Below, one piece after another: positions 1 to 7,757 of a stretch of 64,000 bases of DNA; positions within the stretch are counted from its first letter, which is position 1, and every line of letters begins with the position of its first letter. The notes under the pieces are model-generated. The model worked only from the letters and a program-made list of their open reading frames with translations, searched no databases and had not been told where the DNA came from. The DNA lies in contig CAKSFM010000004.1 in NCBI GenBank assembly GCA_934454525.1, positions 104,654-168,653 of the forward strand, given 5' to 3'. Source of the DNA: an uncultured Clostridia bacterium. GTDB taxonomy: Bacteria; Bacillota; Clostridia; UMGS1883. The position numbers were made by a program, and so were the translations under genes.

Positions 1-1
1 A

Positions 2-754
2 ATCTTGCTTGATTACTCTGTTTACGACGCTGTTAAGGCAGGCTTTGACAAAACAGTTTTTATTATACGCCGTGATATTGAAAAGGACTTTCGTGAAATA
101 ACAAAGCGCAGAATTGAAAAAATGACTGACGTTGAGTACGTTTTTCAGGACATGGATAAGCTGCCGGACGGATTCACCGTTCCCGAGGGCAGAACAAAGC
201 CTTGGGGTACAGGTCACGCAGTTTACTGCGCAGCGGAAAAGGTTGACACTCCGTTTGCGCTCATCAACGCCGATGATTATTACGGGCAGAAAGCATTTTC
301 ACTTATTCATTCAAATCTGGAAGCTGAGGATGAAACCTGCATGGTCGGCTTCCGCCTTGGGAATACACTGACGGAAAACGGAACTGTTTCCAGAGGGATA
401 TGCACTGTTGAAGACGGATTTCTCCGCGATATAACCGAAAACACGGCGCTTGACAAGAACAGCGGAGTTCCGCTTGATACAATTGTTTCAATGAATATGT
501 GGGGATTCATGCCCGACATATTCGGCTGCATTGAAAAGGATTTTAAAGAATTTCTGAAAAACCTTTCTAACCCCATGAAAGAAGAATTTTACATTCCGAC
601 CGTTGTTGACAACATGATAAAAACGCGCGGGGAAAAGGTGCGCGTTCTCAGCACGGACGATAAGTGGTACGGAGTGACATACCACGAGGATAAAGAAAGC
701 GTTGCGGCAGCACTGCTCAAATATACAGAGCTTGGAATGTACAAAGGACTGTAA
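2..754 (+). CDS. Sugar nucleotidyltransferase, 5'-truncated by window edge
   Basis: About 250 residues of an NTP-transferase-fold protein are present, and the reading frame is open to the window edge. The TTG at position 5 is therefore not a credible start: family members carry roughly 40 more N-terminal residues, including the glycine-rich nucleotide loop, which must lie upstream. Visible family features are KPWGTGHAV (substrate/nucleotide contact) and INADDYYG, whose acidic pair is the usual metal site. The family transfers a nucleotidyl group to a sugar phosphate to make an activated sugar in the cytoplasm; the actual sugar cannot be read here. A strong hairpin follows the stop codon, so this gene ends its transcript. 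Confidence 0.85.
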   Translation: MLLDYSVYDAVKAGFDKTVFIIRRDIEKDFREITKRRIEKMTDVEYVFQDMDKLPDGFTVPEGRTKPWGTGHAVYCAAEKVDTPFALINADDYYGQKAFSLIHSNLEAEDETCMVGFRLGNTLTENGTVSRGICTVEDGFLRDITENTALDKNSGVPLDTIVSMNMWGFMPDIFGCIEKDFKEFLKNLSNPMKEEFYIPTVVDNMIKTRGEKVRVLSTDDKWYGVTYHEDKESVAAALLKYTELGMYKGL

Positions 755-768
755 CTATTATGGCAAAC

Positions 769-809
769 AAAAATCCGGAACTTCACATTTATGCGAGTTC
801 CGGATTTTT
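769..809 (+). terminator. Intrinsic terminator after the nucleotidyltransferase
   Basis: AAAAATCCGGAACT pairs with AGTTCCGGATTTTT (14 bp, 13-nt loop) and a T-rich stretch follows, 14 nt after the stop codon at 754. Confidence 0.8.
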
Positions 810-863
810 ATTTGTATCATGCGGATATTTTTACGCCGCGGAAACAAATGCATGATTCCATAG

Positions 864-909
864 CTGCAAAATCCCTGCCTTGCACAATAACAAGACAGGG
901 ATTTTGCAG
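864..909 (-). terminator. Long hairpin downstream of the secreted two-gene unit
   Basis: A 19-bp stem with one G-T wobble (CTGCAAAATCCCTGYCTTG and its complement, 8-nt loop) lies 8 nt beyond the minus-strand stop at 917. There is no clean external T-run, so it may act as a terminator or as an mRNA 3'-end stabiliser. Confidence 0.6.
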
Positions 910-916
910 TTTGATT

Positions 917-1189
917 TTATCGTTTAATGAGCGAATGCAGCGAAAAGTCATTTTCGGAATATGCCTGAACATATACCGCCGACTGATTCGCCGATGGTGC
1001 TTTTTTTACGGTGCACATTTGTGCACGGGCGCTGTCATTAACGATTTTCAGCATTTCAGCCTGAGTATAGGTTATGTCCTCTGTGCAGCTCACGGTCGGC
1101 AGCTGCGCCAGAACGGATTGTGCAAACGCATTTCCGCACCATAGCACAGACAGTGCTGCCGCAAGTGCTAAAGCTGCTGTTTTTTTCAT
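917..1189 (-). CDS. Small secreted protein of unknown function (90 aa)
   Basis: I do not recognise this family. The protein opens with a typical signal peptide: two lysines, then a hydrophobic Ala/Leu-rich stretch ending in NAFA-Q, with likely cleavage near residue 23. The mature part is only about 67 residues, has two cysteines, and ends with a basic tail. The start is supported by GGAGGTTATT just before the ATG. It begins 12 bp after the stop of the 474-aa secreted protein and shares its terminator, so the two are very likely co-transcribed and exported together. A plus-strand ORF overlaps this region but lacks a signal peptide or ribosome site and is taken as a shadow. Confidence 0.7.
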   Translation of the reverse strand: MKKTAALALAAALSVLWCGNAFAQSVLAQLPTVSCTEDITYTQAEMLKIVNDSARAQMCTVKKAPSANQSAVYVQAYSENDFSLHSLIKR

Positions 1190-1201
1190 AATAACCTCCG
1201 A

Positions 1202-2626
1202 TTACGGCTGTTTCGGAATTGTAACATCGATGTGGTACGACGCTGTGTCGTAGCCGTCAATGTCACCGCCGAGATTTCCGGCATACTTGTCAAATTCTTT
1301 AAGGAGAGCCTTGTTGCCCCTATCATCCTTAACCCAATACTGAATCTTAGTATCGGTTGTTACGAAGTATGTCTTTCCGTATACGCCGGTCGGAATTCTG
1401 TAAACCTTGTTGCCATCTTTATCGATTGCTTCAACGCCGTCAATGTATTTCTTCTCAACAACCTCGTAAACGCCCGGTTCTCCGGCTTTTTCACAGAAGT
1501 ACTCAAATCTCCACTCAACATTGGGCGAGGCAATACCCTGAGTATAGCGATAAATTCTGTCTTTTCCGTTTGTTCCGTCAAGCGTAACTCCGTTTACGAT
1601 CAGGAACTGGTACTGATTGTACGGCTCTGCCGATTCATAGTAGGGCTTGCTCCATGCAATGTTTGCATTATAAACAATATCAAACGACTTGTCGTAATCC
1701 CACTCCCATGTGTCACCGTTTTTCAGATATTCTGCAGCAACATTCTTTGTTTCTCTGCCGTAACCTGAATTATTAAGCTGTGCGGTAATATATTCGCTTC
1801 TTACAACGGGAATACTCTTTGCGATATCTTCATCGCTTACAAGATAGCGGTTGTTGTCATCAGTTGCGCTGAGTCTTGCAACAGAGAGAAGCGGGAGATT
1901 GTAAAGTCTGCCGCTTTCAATTGCACTTGAAAGCTCGCTGTCGGAAAGTTTTTTCGCAGCAAATGCCTCATCGCCTGCTTTCGGCTTTACAAGATTATTC
2001 CATGTGCCGATAGCTCCGCCGACATAGAATTTTCCGTACATTTCCTGCTCCTTAAGCGAAAGAACTTCGCCGCTGTTATTATAGTAACCGAAGCCGTAGT
2101 TAAGCTTGTTATATGAAACATTAACAGCCGTCTTTACGGTTTTGGTCTTAAGATTTGAATCCGGGATATTGAACTTTGCATTACCGCGGTAATCCTCACA
2201 GCCGAAATCCCACTGCCATGTTTTGTTATTAATCTTCGTCTGCTGTCTTTCCCAGATGTAGTGCGGGCGCTTTACTTCCCATTCGTAGTCACTGCGGCGC
2301 GTATCCCACTGAGGGAAAAGATTGTTGTATGCAACAATACCGCTCTGCTTGTTGCCCTCAAGGTACATAACGCTGTAACCGGCATGAGGATATGCGGTTT
2401 CATAACCCTCAAATCTCCATTCCGGAACAACAGGAACAAGAACCTGCTTGTTTGTGTACTTTCCGTCTATCACCTCGTTGTAAATCTTGTTAGGTGAATA
2501 GGGTTTAATTGTGTCGTAGCCTGCGAAAACCATGTTGTCCATTTCCGATGTGGCAGACGCAAGCGAGGCTGACAGCATAACCGCCGCAACGGCACCCATC
2601 GCCGCTCTCTTAAAAATTTTTGCCAT
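1202..2626 (-). CDS. Secreted aromatic-rich protein of unknown function (474 aa)
   Basis: No family is recognised. Residues 1-25 form a signal peptide (AKIFKRAA, hydrophobic core, ASA-T). The mature protein is unusually rich in Trp and Tyr, with recurring W-x-W-D/W-R-F-E type motifs (WQWDF, WEWDYD, WRFEGYE near 70, WRFEYF near 360). This suggests at least two copies of a beta-rich unit that may bind carbohydrate or another surface ligand. It has no LPXTG, SLH or membrane anchor, so it is probably released or held non-covalently. AAGGAGG lies 9 nt before the ATG. It is divergent from the XRE gene at 2948 across a 321-bp region holding two matching palindromes, which suggests that regulator controls it. 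Confidence 0.75.
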   Translation of the reverse strand: MAKIFKRAAMGAVAAVMLSASLASATSEMDNMVFAGYDTIKPYSPNKIYNEVIDGKYTNKQVLVPVVPEWRFEGYETAYPHAGYSVMYLEGNKQSGIVAYNNLFPQWDTRRSDYEWEVKRPHYIWERQQTKINNKTWQWDFGCEDYRGNAKFNIPDSNLKTKTVKTAVNVSYNKLNYGFGYYNNSGEVLSLKEQEMYGKFYVGGAIGTWNNLVKPKAGDEAFAAKKLSDSELSSAIESGRLYNLPLLSVARLSATDDNNRYLVSDEDIAKSIPVVRSEYITAQLNNSGYGRETKNVAAEYLKNGDTWEWDYDKSFDIVYNANIAWSKPYYESAEPYNQYQFLIVNGVTLDGTNGKDRIYRYTQGIASPNVEWRFEYFCEKAGEPGVYEVVEKKYIDGVEAIDKDGNKVYRIPTGVYGKTYFVTTDTKIQYWVKDDRGNKALLKEFDKYAGNLGGDIDGYDTASYHIDVTIPKQP

Positions 2627-2792
2627 GCTTACAATTCCTCCTTAAGAATAAATATATACATTTACCGCCCTTATGCCGCTTTACGGTAAACGCACCAAAG
2701 CGCCGCAAAACGCGCCTCATCATTTTGCGAGCTTACTATTTACCGATGCTGCCGGAGCAGAATGTAATCTGAATTAGATAAAAAATACCATA

Positions 2793-2811
2793 ATATCAAT
2801 AAACTTGATAT
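2793..2811. promoter_or_regulatory. Operator-like palindrome 1 (ATATCA-N7-TGATAT)
   Basis: ATATCAA-TAAAC-TTGATAT is a perfect 7-bp-arm inverted repeat, 167 bp upstream of the secreted-protein start and 137 bp upstream of the XRE start. Its architecture matches the palindrome at 2853-2871, with centres 60 bp apart. Confidence 0.6.
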
Positions 2812-2852
2812 ATTTAGAGTTTACTACATATTCTTCGGTTTGTCAAGTATAA

Positions 2853-2871
2853 ATATCATTTTTATTGATAT
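2853..2871. promoter_or_regulatory. Operator-like palindrome 2 (ATATCA-N7-TGATAT)
   Basis: The half-sites and spacing are the same as at 2793-2811; one extra flanking base pair (2852/2872) also matches. It lies immediately upstream of the proposed -35 of the XRE gene, a position suited to autoregulation. Confidence 0.6.
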
Positions 2872-2879
2872 TAATATTC

Positions 2880-2908
2880 TTGTTGTATTAATTAAGTTGT
2901 TATAAAAT
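2880..2908 (+). promoter_or_regulatory. Candidate promoter of the XRE gene
   Basis: TTGTTG at 2880, a 17-bp spacer, and TAAAAT at 2903-2908, 40 bp before the ATG. It matches the sigma-A consensus moderately and sits in a very AT-rich stretch. Confidence 0.45.
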
Positions 2909-2947
2909 AGATATAGGAAATCATTTTTTTCAGAAAGTGAAACAATT

Positions 2948-3505
2948 ATGAATATGATTCAACATCTTCGCAAAAGAGCCGGAATGAAGCAAACAGAGCT
3001 TTGCAGAGAGCTTAATATTGTGCAGGGAACCCTTTCCGGCTGGGAAAACGGGAAATTTGAGCCTGATATTTCTTCCCTGATAAAAATGTCGGAATTTTTC
3101 AATGTCAGCATTGACTATATTCTGACAGGGCGCAACATTGCCTGCGCAGCAGATGAAAGCGATATTCCGCTTTATATTCTGCGCAACGGACAACCTCCCG
3201 AAAAATCAAGCTCTGTGATAAAATATTCATACAAAGATTCTGGGGAAATGCTTTTCGGAGCTGTTTTTTCCGGTTCCGGTTCCGATTTTGCATCGCCGGA
3301 GGATCTTTATATTATGAAAAAGCACTCCCCTGCCAACACCGATTTGCCGGTTATTGTGCAGCTTAACGAAAGCTATACAACAGGGAATATATTTCCGCTT
3401 GACGGAAAAATTCTTTTTGTGCCGAATATTGACCGAAAACCTCAGATTATAGACAGCAGCTCCGTTGTCGGAGATATAATTGAACTGCGCAGGCGTTACG
3501 GCTGA
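2948..3505 (+). CDS. XRE-family regulator with degenerate S24/LexA-like C-terminal domain
   Basis: Residues about 5-58 form a lambda-repressor-type helix-turn-helix (LRKRAGMKQTELCRELN, then the recognition part VQGTLSGWENG). Residues about 85-185 look like the S24/LexA fold, ending in VVGDIIELRRRYG, which resembles the terminal strand of those proteins. The GDSM serine motif and paired lysine are not visible, so self-cleavage is unlikely and the domain may act as a ligand or dimer module. The ribosome site is weak (GAAAGTGA). The gene is divergent from the secreted 474-aa gene, and two ATATCA-N7-TGATAT palindromes lie between them. Control of itself and of that gene is inferred from position only. 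Confidence 0.8.
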   Translation: MNMIQHLRKRAGMKQTELCRELNIVQGTLSGWENGKFEPDISSLIKMSEFFNVSIDYILTGRNIACAADESDIPLYILRNGQPPEKSSSVIKYSYKDSGEMLFGAVFSGSGSDFASPEDLYIMKKHSPANTDLPVIVQLNESYTTGNIFPLDGKILFVPNIDRKPQIIDSSSVVGDIIELRRRYG

Positions 3506-3557
3506 TATATCGCCGCTCAGCAAGTCATGAGGGATTGCCCCATCCTGACCTGTTTAA

Positions 3558-3953
3558 TTAAAACTCCACCGTTTCCTCCGGTTTTGTAAATGACGAAAAT
3601 ACTGCTTTTGCATTCTTGAAATAGAACACCTGCGTGTTTCCGTCATCGGGACTATAAAGAGCTTTAAGTTCCGGATATGCTTCAAGCATTGAAACTCTTG
3701 CCTCTCTGCGGTCGTCCTCAATAAGCTCGCCCGACACTCTGATCCAATCTTCACCGTTCATTGCACAGATTTCAACATTAGGATTTTTCTTTATCTGCTC
3801 CGACACAGCTTTTTTCTTACCAGTCTGAATATAGAGCTTGCCTTCAAAAATATGAGCTGTTCCGAAAGGGCGAACTTTCGGTTTGTCTCCGTCAACCGTT
3901 GCCAAATAATATGTTTTTGCTTCTTTCAGAAAATTACATACTCTTTCCATCAT
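3558..3953 (-). CDS. Pyridoxamine 5'-phosphate oxidase-fold flavoprotein (131 aa)
   Basis: A single small split-barrel domain with the usual opening for this family: an N-terminal helix, then TYYLATVDGDKPKVRPF and LYIQTGKKKAVSEQI. Length and pattern match the short general-stress/FMN-binding group rather than true PdxH. Members bind FMN or related cofactors; the substrate is not predictable. AAGGAGG precedes ATGATG, so residue 1 or 2 may be the true start. It lies 19 bp after the YjbR-like gene and both read minus, so they are probably one transcript. Confidence 0.85.
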   Translation of the reverse strand: MMERVCNFLKEAKTYYLATVDGDKPKVRPFGTAHIFEGKLYIQTGKKKAVSEQIKKNPNVEICAMNGEDWIRVSGELIEDDRREARVSMLEAYPELKALYSPDDGNTQVFYFKNAKAVFSSFTKPEETVEF

Positions 3954-3972
3954 CTTTGCCTCCTTATTCTTG

Positions 3973-4326
3973 TTAGTTTATTTGTTTTTTCATAGCTTTT
4001 GGTTTTGTTAAATCAAAGCTATCATCAATCATATTTTTAATATCATCATCAGGCACCGTTCCGTCAAGTATAATCGAATTCCAATGATACTTGTTCATAT
4101 GATATGCCGGGACAACTGATTTATAAGAACTTCTCCACATATATGTAAGGTTCGGATCGCATTTAACATTGATCCAAATGCAACCCATATGCTCATAAAT
4201 TGCAGCAAACATCTTTTTATTGTCCTTGTGACGCATTACAGTCCAGTTAAAATCGTGAAACGGATAATCCTCATAAGTATTTTTTAATGACAAGCAATAA
4301 TCTATCGCTTCTTTTCTTGTTTTCAT
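3973..4326 (-). CDS. MmcQ/YjbR-family protein (117 aa)
   Basis: This is a single-domain protein with the CyaY-like fold expected of the YjbR group. Characteristic elements are the start (TRKEAIDYCLSLKNTYEDYPF), the central IWINVKCDP, and the late WNSIILDGTVPDDDIKNMID. The family is described as possibly DNA-binding, but no biochemical role is firmly assigned. GGTGATATT precedes the ATG. It probably shares a transcript with the flavoprotein at 3558-3953. Confidence 0.85.
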   Translation of the reverse strand: MKTRKEAIDYCLSLKNTYEDYPFHDFNWTVMRHKDNKKMFAAIYEHMGCIWINVKCDPNLTYMWRSSYKSVVPAYHMNKYHWNSIILDGTVPDDDIKNMIDDSFDLTKPKAMKKQIN

Positions 4327-4386
4327 AATATCACCGCTTATATTTCTTCTGTTCTATCGAACACGCTGCCGCTTATGGAATATATA

Positions 4387-4765
4387 TCATCTATACTCAT
4401 TATTTCCGAGAAGAACGCCGGCGCGCGCCAGAAACAGATTTGTCATAAAAAGAGTGTCTGCCCAAAGCTGACCTTCATTTTCAATGCCCGTTGTAATATG
4501 CTGCAATCCGCCGTCCTCAGTGCGCGGCATTTCGTTATATACCCATGAGGTCCTCAGCTATCCTGCTTCTGTACCAATTAATAAGAAAACCGATATACTC
4601 TGACTTTCCGAGCGTTTTATGATACTGGTATAAGCCATACAAACCAATGCCCTGCGCCCATTCCCATTTTTCTATATCGATAATGCTTATCGGGCATTCC
4701 TCTTTTACCTGCGTTTTATTAATCTGTATCATTTTGTCGGCTGTCTTTTTCAAAAGCTCTTTCAT
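4387..4765 (-). pseudogene. GH105-like unsaturated rhamnogalacturonyl hydrolase, remnant
   Basis: The first 76 codons (4765 to 4535) read as the N-terminus of a GH88/GH105 enzyme, with WEWAQGIGLYGLYQY and LINWYRSRI, then stop at TAA. A second piece in another frame (4530 to 4387) contains MPRTEDGGLQHITTG, then ENEGQLWADTLFMTNLFLA, which is the downstream part of the same alpha/alpha-barrel, then stops. About 40-50 residues between the two and the entire C-terminal half (family length about 350) are missing. The gene has therefore suffered an internal deletion with frameshift and a 3' truncation. Its ATG overlaps the upstream GH36-like stop by 4 bp, showing the original operon. The ancestral role was cleaving unsaturated galacturonyl-rhamnose from pectin fragments. 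Confidence 0.85.
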
Positions 4766-5980
4766 ATCGTGCGATTCTCCTCCCAGCAGTAGGTATCTGT
4801 GCCGAAGCTGCTTTTCCAGATTCGCGGCGTCTGCGATTTGTCCGCGTCTGTCGGAAAAGACGGACTTTCAGCCGCTGCCGCATATTCAAATGCCGCGGCA
4901 ATATCTTTTTTAATCTCAGGTGTAAATGCGTCATCCGCAACGGAAACAAACAGCGGCGTTCCGCTTTTTGCCAGAACATCCAGCCATTGGCAGTTCAGAT
5001 CCCACGGAATGCTTTTTGTTATTCCCACGCAGTCGGCATCCGCAAGATAAAATGCGTTATGCTGCTCAATCCGAAATGCAAGCGTATTCACACCGTATTT
5101 TTTTGTGCGTTCCCAATCAACACCGCTCGTATCATCAACTGTTCTTTGACTATCAAAGAACCCAACGGAAAGATGGCTCACCGTGTTGCATCCCATGATA
5201 AGTGTATCCTCTCCTGCCCCGTTCCGAATGGCTTTGTAAAGATTTTTGATAATCTCAGCGGTGGTCAGTGTTTTATCATGGAACAATATTTCCGTGCCGC
5301 CGTTCATCTCAAAAACCCACTTGCCGAAAATATCATATGTCGAAAAATCATGCTTTATAAGTTTATACCCCCACTTGCGCAGCCTGTGCTTATCCTCCTC
5401 AACCATTGCCAAAGCTTTATCTGATGAGGGGTCAAGCGTTGTGCAATATCCGTTTCTGCGCAAAACGCATCCGCCGTCAACCTGTTCCATTGTAAGAAGC
5501 GGTCTTATCCATATACCGGGAATTGCTCCGCGCACCGAAATTTCCGATGCCATATCTCCCATATCACCGAAAAGTGAATTTGCCGCGCACCACGGTCTGC
5601 CGTTATACTCGGGGCAGTCTGCGCTTTTTTTCCTGTGGCATATTTCCCAACCGTCATCAATCACCATGTATGGTTTGTACGAATTGTTTTTCGGCGCACA
5701 TGAAACGATTCTTTCAGTCATTTTCAGAATGCTTTCGCGGCTGTTATTTCCGTAATTGCAGTACCAGTCGTTTCCTCCGAAAACGGGTTTCTGCATAATC
5801 CGGGGATTAACAGCCATAAGTCTGCAAAAGCTGCGCATGGAATCATAATCCGCCGCGAACATTTACCTTGCCGCCGCGCATCTCCACACAAACATCCCCG
5901 CTGCAGTACATTTCTCCGCAGGAACGGGCAGCTATTTGCCGTTTCTCCGTAATTAAAATTATTTTTTTAATTTTTAACAT
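4762..5980 (-). pseudogene. GH36-like alpha-galactosidase-type glycosidase, N-terminal domain lost
   Basis: From 5862 to 4762 a 366-codon frame encodes the catalytic barrel: GGNDWYCNYGN, MVIDDGWE, IKHDFSTYD (nucleophile candidate Asp172 of this frame) and DDTSGVDW (acid/base candidate Asp243/244). A stop codon lies directly before that ATG. Upstream in a different frame, 5980 to about 5845, is what looks like the true N-terminus (RSCGEMYCSGDVCVEMRGGK), cut by TAA. Family members carry a beta-sandwich of some 200 residues between these parts; it is absent, so a deletion plus frameshift is inferred. The barrel piece could still be translated, but there is no clear ribosome site at 5862. It may have acted on alpha-galactosyl or related side chains. 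Confidence 0.7.
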
Positions 5981-6141
5981 AATTTTACTAACTCCGGGAT
6001 AATTTTTTATACAATAATTATGCCACACTGCATATGGCTTGGAAATGTATTTTTCTCATATGTTTTATTAGCCATTGCTGTAAATTCATTACTTTACCGT
6101 TAAAACTTTTGTAGTTTTTTCATATTGCTTCTGTTTTTATA

Positions 6142-6170
6142 TTGATTTCGGCAACTATATATGCTATGAT
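6142..6170 (+). promoter_or_regulatory. Promoter of the AraC-type pseudogene
   Basis: TTGATT, a 17-bp spacer, TATGAT, 25 bp before the ATG at 6196. The remaining part of the divergent gap (5981-6141) is AT-rich, and I see no other clear site in it. Confidence 0.5.
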
Positions 6171-6195
6171 ATTTCTATCGGACAGAGGCGATAAG

Positions 6196-6956
6196 ATGAT
6201 TCAAGAGGTATTTTTTCAGGACAAACATTTTAAGGATCTTAATCCGCTCAGCGTTGGCTATGAACGATGTGCTTTGGGTTACTCATGCGGACCTGAAATA
6301 CGCCACAATTACTGGATTCAGTATATTGTTTCGGGATGCGGAATATATGAAACGGAATCAAAAACATATAATCTTAAAAGCGGTCAGGCGTTTATCATTC
6401 CGCCGTCAAAAAAAGCTTTTTCCGGGCTGATGACGAACATCCGTGGGAATACACCTGAATTGGTTTTAACGGCGAATATGCAAAACTGCTTGACCAGCTG
6501 AAAAGTCCGATTATCAGCATTGACTACTCATATTTTGAGGACTTGCTTTCATGCCGCAATTACCCCAACATGGAAGCAGATTTCCTTGCCGGCAAGCTGT
6601 TTATGATATTTTCTCAGATTTTCACAAAGCCTTATCCCGGCAGTTACATTAAATTTGTTAAGGACTATCTCTCCACATATTACTCGCAGGCTGTGCGCGT
6701 TCACGAGATGGCGGATGTTCTCGGACTGAATCCCAATTACCTGTCAACGCTTTTTAAGGCTGAAACCGGGCAGACAATCCGTGACTCACTCATGGAAATA
6801 CGGATGAATAAGGCAATGGGAATTATCAATAATCAGCACTATAATGTCACCACGGTAGCTGCAATGGTCGGATATACCGATATTTATGCGTTTTCAAAGC
6901 ATTTCAAAAAGCGCTTCGGTCATTCACAGAAATATTTTATTGATAAACCTCTTTAA
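6196..6956 (+). pseudogene. AraC-family regulator, broken by frameshift and nonsense codon
   Basis: Start to about 6425 encodes a cupin-like sensor domain (HNYWIQYIVSGCG, SGQAFIIPP). The frame then shifts near TTTTTCCGGG, and homology continues in frame 3 as ADDEHPWEYT-stop-IGFNGEYAKLLDQLK. The TGA at 6456-6458 sits where the family has TGG (Trp). Downstream, 6543-6956 encodes the intact double helix-turn-helix (VHEMADVLGLNPNYLSTLFK, then TVAAMVGYTDIYAFSKHFKK). TGA is a normal stop elsewhere in this window, so recoding is not supported. The gene faces the GH36-like/GH105 remnants and was presumably their sugar-responsive activator. All three members of the locus are damaged. Confidence 0.88.
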
Positions 6957-7015
6957 AAATATGTTTGTTAAAATTCCGCTCAACATCTCTCCCGGAACAT
7001 GCAGGTATAACAAAG

Positions 7016-7078
7016 GCAGTGTTTTCTCCGCTTCAGACCGCCAAATGGCAGCAGAAACAGCGAAAACACTGCTTGCTT
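7016..7078. terminator. Bidirectional hairpin between convergent genes
   Basis: GCAGTGTTTTC plus CGCT pairs with AGCG plus AAAACACTGC across a loop. TTGCTTTTATTT follows on the plus side. It serves the AraC remnant and possibly mecA. Confidence 0.55.
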
Positions 7079-7091
7079 TTATTTATTTAAT

Positions 7092-7679
7092 TTATGAATG
7101 AAATTTACTTCTGATAACGGGAAATGCATTCTTTTCCGCCACAAGCGAGCCGTGCTCCTCAATCATGACAGCAGCTCCCGGAGAAACTGTTTTCCCGAAT
7201 TCCGATGCGGCAGCGATGGCGCGATCATCGGTTACCATGTAGTATTTATTCTTATATGAATAAAGCGTTCCTCCGAAATATGAGCTTAGTGCATGACACA
7301 TGGTTATAACATCTTCAAAATTATCAAGCTCCGTCATCATGCGTTTTTTTCGGTTTTGAGCTGTTCTCCGCGAAAAAAGCTCGGAGCCTTTCACTGAAGA
7401 TATTTTATCAAACAGCGCCTTTTCCTCCTCACTGTCAACCTTTGTCACAAAAAGCGTTATGTCATTATCACGGCTGTTCATTGCAGATTCTATGACAAGG
7501 CGCGAGTTTTTACACGAAAAACCTGTCTCCTCCTCCGCCTGCTTGAGCAGCGAAATAAACATTTCGCGGGTTTCGGGAAGATTTTTGGCAACTGCGTCGG
7601 CGCTGACGCCCCACTTTTCCAAATCTTCGCTTGCAATAACCACTTTGATTTTATTCGGCTTTAATTTTTCAAACCTCAC
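7092..7679 (-). CDS. mecA: MecA-like adaptor protein for ClpC
   Basis: The N-terminus RFEKLKPNKIKVVIASEDLEKWG matches the substrate-binding half of MecA, and the C-terminal LDNFEDVITMCHALS with LYSYKNKYYMV matches the ClpC-binding half. A middle linker with charged residues joins them, and total length (about 195) is normal for the family. MecA/YpbH proteins deliver substrates to the ClpCP protease in the cytoplasm and tune competence and stress pathways in Bacillus. The targets here are unknown. The start is the GTG at 7679 because GAGGTGG sits 5 nt before it; the GTG at 7688 overlaps that ribosome site. It appears monocistronic. Confidence 0.85.
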   Translation of the reverse strand: MRFEKLKPNKIKVVIASEDLEKWGVSADAVAKNLPETREMFISLLKQAEEETGFSCKNSRLVIESAMNSRDNDITLFVTKVDSEEEKALFDKISSVKGSELFSRRTAQNRKKRMMTELDNFEDVITMCHALSSYFGGTLYSYKNKYYMVTDDRAIAAASEFGKTVSPGAAVMIEEHGSLVAEKNAFPVIRSKFHS

Positions 7680-7757
7680 AGCAACCACCTCTTTACCCCA
7701 ATTATACTACATTAACATGAAGTTTTAAAGGAACAATAATTTCCTTAGGTCGGAAAA

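Noticed and set aside
791..1144. 117-codon plus-strand ORF
   Set aside because: It overlaps two terminator hairpins and the antisense of a signal-peptide gene with a GGAGG ribosome site; it has no ribosome site of its own.
6196..6956. Stop codon reassignment (TGA as Trp)
   Set aside because: The same gene has an independent frameshift, and TGA is the genuine stop of several intact genes in the window.
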